From Rudanella sp. (GTDB lineage: Bacteria; Bacteroidota; Bacteroidia; Cytophagales; Spirosomataceae), in the NCBI GenBank assembly GCA_026785985.1, contig JAJAYX010000274.1, positions 1 to 7,062 of the forward strand: 7,062 bases of DNA, written 5' to 3'. Below are positions 1 to 5,613 of the stretch, piece by piece. A program made the position numbers and the translations under genes. Numbering within the stretch: the stretch's first letter is position 1; each line of letters begins with the position of its first letter. Under the pieces are notes generated by a model. That model was not told the DNA's origin. It saw nothing but the letters and a program-made list of their open reading frames with translations, and did no database searches.

Positions 1-17
1 AGCACCGCGCGACGCAT

Positions 18-215
18 ATGACGATCAACCTGTACGAGCTGCGCGAGGACGCGCGCCGGCGGGCCACCATCAACCGGCTCCATCAGGAAAACAACCTGTC
101 GGCATCGGGAGTAGGGCAAATGGAGGCCGCTTTCGACGTGGAACTTAAGCTGAAAAACGGTGAACGCTACTGGATTCAGATTCCGCAAAGTGCTTATGAC
201 GCGCTCATTTCGTAA
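18..215 (+). CDS. Small hypothetical protein, possibly 5'-truncated by window edge
   Basis: This is a 65-residue protein with no family I recognise. The N-terminal half is rich in arginine and glutamate and probably helical (LYELREDARRR around residues 5-15). The C-terminal half alternates charged and hydrophobic residues (FDVELKLKNGERYWIQIP, about 39-56), which suggests a short beta hairpin. It has no signal peptide, membrane helix or cysteine, so it is probably cytosolic. The ATG at 18 is the first in the window, but the frame stays open to base 3 with no stop, so the true start could lie further left. It stops at 213-215, 34 bases before the next gene's preferred start, which suggests co-transcription. 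GC is high, like the following gene. I am fairly confident it is coding; the function is unknown. Confidence 0.55.
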   Translation: MTINLYELREDARRRATINRLHQENNLSASGVGQMEAAFDVELKLKNGERYWIQIPQSAYDALIS

Positions 216-249
216 ACGCATTACCCAACCGATTCGTCGGACCGCCCAT

Positions 250-711
250 ATGATTCGATTGATTTATATCGGCATTATCGCCGGACTCCTCTCAGTATCG
301 GCCAACGCTCAGTCGAGCAAGGTTGAAGCTCCCCGCCCGGAAATTGGCCGGTACTGCAAAGTGTACCGGGCGGGCGAGGGCCTGAAAGTGTTGCTGTTGC
401 GGGTTGGCCCCGAAAGCAAAAACGAGTCTATCGTGGCTCTCGACGGGTTCGACCACCCGTGGGACGGTAAGTTGTTCAAAGCCAGCGTGGTGAAAGCCGA
501 CGGTCGGCAGGAGTTCACGATTCAGAACAACGGTCGGCCCTTCGTGATCCTGGTTTTCCGCGAACGCTACGGGCAGTCCACGCTTTTTGTTCCCAAGTAC
601 GGCACCGAGGAAACCGAGCGGCCTCTCTCCTACTCGGAAGACCTGTCGGCGGGTTGCAAGCCCGACATTTTACTGTCGCAATACCTGAATCAACAGGCGG
701 GTAAAAAATAG
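250..711 (+). CDS. Secreted/periplasmic hypothetical protein with Sec signal peptide
   Basis: This is a 153-residue protein of unknown family. From the ATG at 250 the protein begins with a classic signal peptide: an arginine near the start, a hydrophobic core (LIYIGIIAGLL) and an ANA cleavage site after residue 20, leaving a mature N-terminus of QSSKVE. The mature part of about 133 residues looks beta-rich and has two cysteines, C36 and C136, that could form a disulfide in the periplasm. The frame is also open from an ATG at 160, but that start would overlap the preceding gene by 56 bases and bury the signal peptide behind 30 basic residues, so I chose 250. It stops at 711, 38 bases before the next gene on the same strand. 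It is likely a periplasmic or exported protein; there is no lipobox. Confidence 0.72.
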   Translation: MIRLIYIGIIAGLLSVSANAQSSKVEAPRPEIGRYCKVYRAGEGLKVLLLRVGPESKNESIVALDGFDHPWDGKLFKASVVKADGRQEFTIQNNGRPFVILVFRERYGQSTLFVPKYGTEETERPLSYSEDLSAGCKPDILLSQYLNQQAGKK

Positions 712-749
712 TCATCGTGAGCATCCGTCGCTCCTTTACTTAACCTCTT

Positions 750-1457
750 ATGGCAGACATTGGCGAACAGGGCGAATCATTCAACTTTTCATCGGCCAGC
801 CGTGCGGCCAATTTCAGACCTGATTTAGACCGGATCAAGCAGTATGACCCGTACCGGAAAAAATACGTGCGGCTGAACCGAATTGCCCAGGGCATCGGCT
901 TACTGACGGCTGGTTTTGCCCTACGGCTCTGGACAACCGATCACGGCATCTGGGCGGGTGTTGTTGGCCTGCTGGCGGTGTTGATTCTGCTGGGCGGCTA
1001 CATGATTGGGCGGGGAGCCGCCGGTGCTGTTTATTCGAGCGGACTATTGATTCCAGCGCGCATCACTTCACTGCAACCCTTGCAACTGGTGGCTCTGGCC
1101 AACATGGGCAATGACGAGGACTCTGACGAAGCCAATGATGAAACAGGCGAGACCAATGATCTATACGGCATTCGACGGGTAACGCTGAAGGAGTTGCCAC
1201 TCCATTCGTTGCGGATTGGCGAACGGGTGCCGTGCGCGGCTGCGTTCGGTGGCAGTAATCGGGGTGGTTGGGGCCATTTTGAGCCGCGTCCGCTGGCGTG
1301 GGCAACGGCTGACCCGCTCGTGATTATGGCCTCAATTGGCTCGATACCCGAAAATGAGTGGCAACGACTGGAGCAATTGACCTTGCAACTACCAGAAATA
1401 GACGAAGATCAGGTAGCCTTTTACCGAACCGATTTGACATTTGTTGAAGCAAAATAA
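750..1457 (+). CDS. Two-helix membrane protein with DUF3239-like domain
   Basis: This is a 235-residue protein. Residues 1-43 are hydrophilic and end in a basic patch (YRKKYVRLNR). Two membrane helices follow, about 44-61 and 66-87, and then a soluble domain. That domain has the order I associate from memory with DUF3239: a YSSGLLIPARI strand (95-105), an LQLVALANMG stretch (111-120), IGERVPCAAAFGG (156-168), then W174, a PLAWATADPLVIM stretch (181-193) and IPENEW (199-204). An acidic linker, about 121-138, contains NDEDSDEANDETGETND and could bind a metal or be disordered. With both helices packed closely, the N-terminus and the domain should face the same side, probably the cytoplasm. The start is preceded by TTTACTTAAC five bases upstream. 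The family match is by eye; the membrane topology is firmer. Confidence 0.7.
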   Translation: MADIGEQGESFNFSSASRAANFRPDLDRIKQYDPYRKKYVRLNRIAQGIGLLTAGFALRLWTTDHGIWAGVVGLLAVLILLGGYMIGRGAAGAVYSSGLLIPARITSLQPLQLVALANMGNDEDSDEANDETGETNDLYGIRRVTLKELPLHSLRIGERVPCAAAFGGSNRGGWGHFEPRPLAWATADPLVIMASIGSIPENEWQRLEQLTLQLPEIDEDQVAFYRTDLTFVEAK

Positions 1458-1495
1458 AACGAGTGCAACCCCTGTTTTAAGCTGAACCTGAGCGC

Positions 1496-2200
1496 ATGAT
1501 CGTTCTATTCATTAAATCCGACCTGATTCGGCATCACCCGCTGCCGGGCCATACCTGCCCCAACTGCCACAAAACCGATGGTATGGACATGGAATTGCGG
1601 CAACGTTACGCCGATTTTGCTGGTGGGAAAGTGTATCCAATCGGCGTTTTCGGCGTGATAAACTGCCTGCATTGCGGCTACACCCTGCCCGCCAGTCGGT
1701 GGAATGAACGGTTGCACCGGGTGTATAAAGACCTGAGAGCCAGCTATAAAACACCCGTCAGTTACTGGAGAGGAGCTATTATTACGGTGGTTGGTTTGGT
1801 TGTTGGCACCCTGCTGATTGGTGGTACACTTAGTTTCATGGGCCAGTCGCAACGAGCTGATATAGAACAGCAACAGGCTGCTTTTGCCACCGTATTAACG
1901 ACTCCAACGCCGGGCGTTACTCTGGCTACTATCGAAAATGGGCAACCCACCTACGATGTCTGGCGCGTGAGTCATGTTAATGGCGAAACGGTCTGGCTCA
2001 AAAAGTACACGGGCAACCGAACCCTAACCGATTTTTACTCTGAAACAGGTTGGGCCACGGCTCCCGACAGTGATTTTTCAACCGAAGCCATTGGGTACTC
2101 ACGAACTGGACTGGCCGCAAAAGGGCTGAAATGCACATCGGATATGGCCAATAAAAACAAGCCCTACGAAGCAGTCATTCTGGCTGTACTCGACAAATAA
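1496..2200 (+). CDS. Zinc-ribbon protein with a single membrane helix
   Basis: This is a 234-residue protein. The N-terminal domain has two CxxC knuckles, C21-P-N-C24 and C57-L-H-C60 followed by GYTLP, about 33 residues apart. This is the usual layout of a four-cysteine zinc ribbon. A basic stretch (about 68-85) leads into one membrane helix at about 93-115, and the remaining 120 or so residues form a soluble domain with no family I recognise (motifs YDVWRVSHVNGETVWLKKY and SYSRTG-like turns). Positive charge before the helix predicts a cytoplasmic zinc ribbon and a periplasmic C-terminal domain. It begins 38 bases after the previous gene, and the next gene starts 10 bases after its stop, so these three are probably co-transcribed. 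The zinc ribbon could be a protein-interaction or sensing module; the substrate or partner is unknown. Confidence 0.7.
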   Translation: MIVLFIKSDLIRHHPLPGHTCPNCHKTDGMDMELRQRYADFAGGKVYPIGVFGVINCLHCGYTLPASRWNERLHRVYKDLRASYKTPVSYWRGAIITVVGLVVGTLLIGGTLSFMGQSQRADIEQQQAAFATVLTTPTPGVTLATIENGQPTYDVWRVSHVNGETVWLKKYTGNRTLTDFYSETGWATAPDSDFSTEAIGYSRTGLAAKGLKCTSDMANKNKPYEAVILAVLDK

Positions 2201-2210
2201 CACGACCACT

Positions 2211-2534
2211 ATGAACGAATCCGAAGATTACGAATATAGTGGTCGGCGATCTAAATATCCGCCCTTGCTTCAATTGCTGGGGTATTTTGGGTTGGGCATC
2301 GGTGGTGTTTTTATGAGTTTCGATCGGATGAAAGAGTTAACTGATTTTGAAAAGCCCGTTGCGATGAACAGGCTTCAGCCGATGCTGCGCGTTCACTGGC
2401 TTGAAAAGTTCCTATATGAACTGGGCGGAAAATGCCTCGTTTTCGGGGTTTTCATGGCGTTTGGTCTCGCCTTCATTGGGTTTGGTGTCTGGCGACTGAG
2501 TAGCTGGATCCGGCTGCGAAACAGTGGTTATTGA
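2211..2534 (+). CDS. Small two-helix membrane protein of unknown function
   Basis: This is a 107-residue protein with two clear hydrophobic helices, about 18-37 (LLQLLGYFGLGIGGVFMSF) and 74-98 (LVFGVFMAFGLAFIGFGVW), separated by a soluble loop of about 36 residues. Basic residues flank both outer ends (RRSK before helix 1, RLRNSGY after helix 2), which predicts that both termini are cytoplasmic and the loop is periplasmic. The N-terminus is acidic (MNESEDYEY). It starts 10 bases after the stop of the zinc-ribbon gene, so it probably shares its transcript and may be a membrane partner of that protein. I do not recognise a family. The coding call rests on the clean membrane topology, tight spacing and same strand as its neighbours. 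Confidence 0.62.
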   Translation: MNESEDYEYSGRRSKYPPLLQLLGYFGLGIGGVFMSFDRMKELTDFEKPVAMNRLQPMLRVHWLEKFLYELGGKCLVFGVFMAFGLAFIGFGVWRLSSWIRLRNSGY

Positions 2535-2572
2535 TAGTGGATGCACCCTTCCCAACTAATTTACTTAACATT

Positions 2573-2686
2573 ATGATAGCCAGCCAGTTTGAGTTTGACG
2601 CGCTGAAACAGGAGATCATTACGGCTTCATTAACTGCACTAACTGAATTTTTTGATCAGCACCCGGCTGAAAAAATTTATTTATAA
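2573..2686 (+). pseudogene. Severed N-terminus of a DUF4303-like protein (37 codons)
   Basis: A short frame starts at ATG 2573 and ends at TAA 2684-2686. Its reading (MIASQFEFDALKQEI, then ITASLTALTEFFDQHPAEKI with YL before the stop) has the pattern I associate with the start of DUF4303 proteins: a phenylalanine-rich opening, an amphipathic helix, then an HP-x-E-x-x-Y strand. Whole members are about 150-200 residues, and none of the rest is visible: continuing past the stop in the same frame gives no similar sequence and stops again soon after. The simplest reading is a gene cut by a deletion that brought the following lipoprotein gene close. The start carries the same TTTACTTAAC leader as the gene at 750. 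It may instead be a genuine micro-protein or chance. The family call is from memory and tentative. Confidence 0.38.
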
Positions 2687-3431
2687 GACTCACTTGAACA
2701 CTTTTTCTGTACTCATGGGACTACTCGCTTTGCTGGGACTAACCGGCTGCCGGACTGAAACGGTCATCTATAGCGGGGCATTTGACAGTGAGCCATATGA
2801 GCTGTTGTCGGTGGAAACAAAAGGTTTTAGTACCAATTCCATTCATTACATAATCAAATCTGAGCGGATGAAATCGTTGGAAATTAATGCTGTCACCACC
2901 GATTGGGGGCCGCCCTACGCCGACGACCTGTATGGAAACGCCCTCCGAACGTACCTGACTGATAAGCCAATTGTGTACCGGAACGAACCTGACAACGCGG
3001 TACAGCATCCCAGTACGATGCTTTACCTATCGCCTAAGCGGTTTGGCCGGGCGACTTTCGAACTATATACCCGGTTCATGAAAAGCGAATGGCCCAAAAT
3101 AGACCGTCAGTTTGGCCATCAGGAATATAGTAATTTTCCGCATATCATCGGGCTGGTTTATGGAAAACAGGACGATTTTGCCCGAACTTTTACGGCAAAA
3201 CGAGAGGGCAAAAATTACAGTATCACTATTGAACCAGATGGTCGTATTCGGTATTCTGTCGACAAAAACGGCCCCAGCGAAGAATACAGCGGCCTTTCAG
3301 AAAAAGTGCAGATGCCGGGGAAAGTGATTTATGTGGCAACCGGGAAAGACGCTGGACTACCATTGTCGGCGTTCCAGGCGTATAAGGATAAGAGCGGGAA
3401 AACGCTCGGTGACTATTTTGCCTTGCAATAA
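2652..3431 (+). CDS. Lipoprotein of unknown function
   Basis: This is a protein of up to 259 residues. Read from TTG 2652 it has a lipoprotein signal: a basic N-region (RLKKFIYK), a hydrophobic core (VLMGLLALLG) and the lipobox L30-T31-G32-C33. It would be lipidated at C33 and anchored in the envelope with a mature chain of about 227 residues. That chain is mixed alpha/beta and polar, with no family I recognise; the residues after the cysteine (RTET) do not form an acidic surface-export signal. The start is uncertain. TTG 2652 overlaps the short upstream frame by 35 bases; TTG 2694 and ATG 2715 are alternatives, but both leave a signal without positive charge. GC is lower in its first third than in the genes to the left. 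It ends six bases from the convergent VanZ-like gene. Confidence 0.68.
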   Translation: MISTRLKKFIYKTHLNTFSVLMGLLALLGLTGCRTETVIYSGAFDSEPYELLSVETKGFSTNSIHYIIKSERMKSLEINAVTTDWGPPYADDLYGNALRTYLTDKPIVYRNEPDNAVQHPSTMLYLSPKRFGRATFELYTRFMKSEWPKIDRQFGHQEYSNFPHIIGLVYGKQDDFARTFTAKREGKNYSITIEPDGRIRYSVDKNGPSEEYSGLSEKVQMPGKVIYVATGKDAGLPLSAFQAYKDKSGKTLGDYFALQ

Positions 3432-3437
3432 CCAGAT

Positions 3438-3791
3438 TTAAAAACCGGCCTTAAAAACCCGCCGAGCGAGCAATGCCAGCCCAACACCCAGCAACACCCC
3501 AACGGCATCCGCCAGTCCATCGTACCAGTCGAAGCTGCGGCCAATGGGCATGATCCCCTGCCAGATTTCAATGAGCATTCCGTAGGCAATACCCATTCCA
3601 ATCACCCAGCCAGGTTTGCGGCCCGACCAGATCCAAACGGTTCCAAATACCAGAAATACGGCGGAATGATACCATTTATCATTGTTCGACAGGTTGGGAA
3701 TTCCATTACCGGGCCATGAGCAAGCCACGAAAATGGCAACTGTCCAACCAATGGCGAGCCAGAAAAAAACAGATTGACGCGAGATTGTCAT
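3438..3791 (-). CDS. VanZ-like family membrane protein
   Basis: This is a 117-residue membrane protein with about four helices (roughly 7-24, 42-56, 62-79, 93-110). It carries the signature residues of the VanZ-like family: D38-K-x-x-H42 after the first loop, then E75-x-x-Q78, then R85-S-F-D88-x-x-D91-x-x-A94-D95-x-x-G98 before the last helix. The family is named after the enterococcal teicoplanin-resistance accessory protein, but most members in Bacteroidota are small housekeeping-type membrane proteins of unknown role, so resistance should not be inferred. The usual asparagine in the A-N-x-x-G motif is aspartate here. Its ATG overlaps the stop of gldF by four bases (ATGA), implying translational coupling. 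It is the last gene of the leftward operon. Confidence 0.88.
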   Translation of the reverse strand: MTISRQSVFFWLAIGWTVAIFVACSWPGNGIPNLSNNDKWYHSAVFLVFGTVWIWSGRKPGWVIGMGIAYGMLIEIWQGIMPIGRSFDWYDGLADAVGVLLGVGLALLARRVFKAGF

Positions 3792-4504
3792 CGAAGCCTT
3801 CGTGTGGTAAGGAAAAGAAAAAAACCAGTCAGGCTGGCAAAATAAATAACGTTGCGCGAGTCGATGAGACCCCGACCGAGGGCACGATACTGCTCATCGA
3901 AGGCAATGTAAGTCAGATAATATCCCATGCTTCCCAAGGCCCCCAACCCGGCCAGCGAACTCAGGCCAACATAGAACAGGAAGCATACAAAAACGCCCAA
4001 CACAAAAGCGACCACCTGGTTATCGTTGAGCGATGATGTCCACAAACCGATAGCCACAAACACGGCGACCAGCAACAGCAGTCCAATATAAGACCCAAAA
4101 ACAGCCGCAGAGTCAATGTTGCCGGGTGGATTTCCTAATTGATATAAAGTGATGTAATAGATAATTGTTGGTAACAGCGTGAGGGCAACCAGCAACCAAC
4201 AGGCCAGAAACTTGCCGCCCACGATGGCCCAGCGGCTCACCGGTTTAGTCAATAGCCATTCGAGAGTGCCGCTGCGAACCTCGTCGGCAATGGAGCGCAT
4301 GGTAATGGCGGGCACCAGAAATAGCATGACGTAGGGCGCGAGGTTGAAAAACGTACCCATGTCGGCATACCCGTAGTCGAGCAGGCTCGTATCGGGGAAC
4401 ACCCAGAGCATCAGACCGATAGCCGCCAGGAACACCGCCATAATGATGTAGGCGATGGGCGAACTGAAGAACTGATTTATTTCTTTGCGAAAAATGGCGA
4501 GCAT
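3788..4504 (-). CDS. gldF: Gliding motility ABC transporter permease GldF (ABC-2 type)
   Basis: This is a 238-residue ABC-2 permease, close to the usual GldF length. It has six predicted helices (about 17-36, 52-72, 97-120, 133-157, 164-188, 216-233). After helix 2 comes the family's conserved cytoplasmic stretch R70-S-I-A-D-E-V-R-S-G-T-L-E-W-L-L-T-K-P, and the N-terminus (LAIFRKEINQFFSSPIAYI) is typical of GldF. In Flavobacterium johnsoniae GldF works with the ATPase GldA and the partner GldG in an ABC transporter needed for gliding; its substrate is not established. Its ATG shares base 4504 with the upstream TAA (TAATG), and its TGA overlaps the VanZ-like start, so it is tightly coupled on both sides. 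gldG normally follows directly and is not present here. A general ABC-2 export role is the alternative. Confidence 0.88.
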   Translation of the reverse strand: MLAIFRKEINQFFSSPIAYIIMAVFLAAIGLMLWVFPDTSLLDYGYADMGTFFNLAPYVMLFLVPAITMRSIADEVRSGTLEWLLTKPVSRWAIVGGKFLACWLLVALTLLPTIIYYITLYQLGNPPGNIDSAAVFGSYIGLLLLVAVFVAIGLWTSSLNDNQVVAFVLGVFVCFLFYVGLSSLAGLGALGSMGYYLTYIAFDEQYRALGRGLIDSRNVIYFASLTGFFLFLTTRRLR

Positions 4505-5034
4505 TAGTCAAATGGATTCGTTTTTTTGCGGCTCATGAACCCGCTAACGATTAACGACAAAATGAAGCCCCAGAATATCTGCCCAAAGATGCCGGCAATA
4601 AAAGTCAGCCCGCTAACCCCCTTCTGTTTTTTATCGGCAGCTTCTTCCATAGCCTCGTCCATCTTTTCGGCAAGGCTATCGGGAAGCTTTGCTTTTTCTA
4701 ATTGTTCACGTGCCTGCTCCAATACTTTGGCGTTCATATCGGGGTCGATCACGGTTTGGTAAACCATGACATAGGTGGTGTCGAGCAAGCCAATCAGGGC
4801 AAACATCAGCACGCCCAGGCCCAGCCCTTCGCCATAGGTCATGTAGCCCCCGTTTTGGGTACGAAATTCCCGCATGGCCAACACCAGCCCCCCAACAGAA
4901 ACGGCAATCCCCAGCATCGAATAGGCTGGGCTGGTATACGCTTCCTGCGCATACTGAATCGATTTAAGCAGAATACCGACAAGGGCAGTCAACAGGCCCC
5001 ACTTCAGGGCAACACGGGCAGTAGAAGTTTCCAT
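4504..5034 (-). CDS. DUF4199 family membrane protein (copy A)
   Basis: This is a 176-residue integral membrane protein with four helices, about 7-26, 36-54, 70-93 and 141-166. It fits the DUF4199 family of Bacteroidota: an opening R-x-A-L-K-W-G helix, M54-R-E-F-R after helix 2, the Y64-M-T-Y-G-E-G-L-G-L-G entry to helix 3, and a Y-x-x-V-I-D-P-D-M segment (92-100). A long charged stretch follows, about 101-139 (LEQAREQLEKAK, MDEAMEEAADKKQK), and probably forms helices outside the membrane. The C-terminus is basic then polar (MSRKKTNPFD). No function is known for the family. It starts 21 bases after copy B and its stop overlaps the gldF start by one base, so it is made together with GldF and could be a membrane partner, though that is inference. 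Confidence 0.83.
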   Translation of the reverse strand: METSTARVALKWGLLTALVGILLKSIQYAQEAYTSPAYSMLGIAVSVGGLVLAMREFRTQNGGYMTYGEGLGLGVLMFALIGLLDTTYVMVYQTVIDPDMNAKVLEQAREQLEKAKLPDSLAEKMDEAMEEAADKKQKGVSGLTFIAGIFGQIFWGFILSLIVSGFMSRKKTNPFD

Positions 5035-5055
5035 TAGGTAAGTCCGTAACGTAAG

Positions 5056-5610
5056 TCAGGGATTGATAACGCTGTAATCCTGTTTGCGAAAAATGAGGGA
5101 GATAATCAGGGCCGGAAAAACCGTTAATAAAGTCCTTTTTAGAAGTTCGTCCCAAATCAGGTCACTGGGTTGGGTAGCTTCGGTTTTGGCTAACTGCTTC
5201 AGAAAAGCTTCCTCACCAAACTGCTTGATAAAAGCAGCTTTGTCGCTCACCTGAAACTGCCGCAAGTCGGCCAAATAATGCGTAAATACGCCGGGGTCGA
5301 TCTGGGTAATAAACAAATAAATGAACCAGGCCGTGAGCAGAGCCGCCACCGTGTTGATGACATAACAAATGGTGAGTCCCTCCCACAAATGCAGCATTCC
5401 CCGGCCCGCATATTTCCGGTAATACCAGGTGGTGGCAATCATCGCAATCAGGTAAAACCCAAAATCGAGCGGCCGCAACGACCGGACGTACAGCACTGCC
5501 TCGATACCAAAAGTATAGAGAGTCAGAAAATAAAGAATAGCCAGACCACCCGTAATGGCACTCGCAATGAGCGGAATGCGGAGCAGGGGTTGGGAGAAGA
5601 AATTGTTCAT
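5056..5610 (-). CDS. DUF4199 family membrane protein (copy B)
   Basis: This is a 184-residue integral membrane protein with four predicted helices at about 13-33, 48-65, 78-102 and 158-174. The R46-P-L-D-F-G-F-Y-L-I segment, the M72-L-H-L-W-E-G-L-T entry to helix 3 and the acidic FGEEAFLKQL stretch (131-140) before the last helix match the second sub-type of DUF4199, often seen in Cytophagales next to dihydroorotase. It shares the layout of copy A (four helices with a long polar segment between 3 and 4) but little direct sequence, so the two are old, diverged paralogues rather than a recent duplication. It begins three bases after the dihydroorotase-like stop, an almost certain co-transcription. 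Its function is unknown; it may act in the envelope with copy A. Confidence 0.78.
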   Translation of the reverse strand: MNNFFSQPLLRIPLIASAITGGLAILYFLTLYTFGIEAVLYVRSLRPLDFGFYLIAMIATTWYYRKYAGRGMLHLWEGLTICYVINTVAALLTAWFIYLFITQIDPGVFTHYLADLRQFQVSDKAAFIKQFGEEAFLKQLAKTEATQPSDLIWDELLKRTLLTVFPALIISLIFRKQDYSVINP

Positions 5611-5613
5611 AAT

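Noticed and set aside
160..249. N-terminal extension of the secreted protein from ATG 160
   Set aside because: It overlaps the preceding gene and puts 30 basic residues in front of a good Sec signal peptide; ATG 250 fits much better.
1434..1460. Sigma70-like promoter (TTGACA at 1434-1439) before the zinc-ribbon gene
   Set aside because: There is no good -10 at the right distance, and Bacteroidota use a different promoter consensus.
1505..1950. Minus-strand frames opposite the zinc-ribbon gene
   Set aside because: They overlap entirely with the CxxC protein, which has better motif support.
2670..2678. Programmed frameshift joining the short frame to the lipoprotein
   Set aside because: A fusion would bury the lipoprotein signal behind more than 30 residues, which is implausible for an exported lipoprotein.
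3432..3470. Terminator between the convergent lipoprotein and VanZ-like genes
   Set aside because: Only six bases separate the stops, and I found no convincing stem with a U-tract on either strand.
3438..3791. Teicoplanin-resistance gene vanZ
   Set aside because: Only the broad VanZ-like family signature is present, with no van cluster; resistance cannot be inferred.
4526..5037. Plus-strand frames opposite DUF4199 copy A
   Set aside because: They lie antisense to a clear membrane protein with coupled neighbours; composition is that of a shadow frame.
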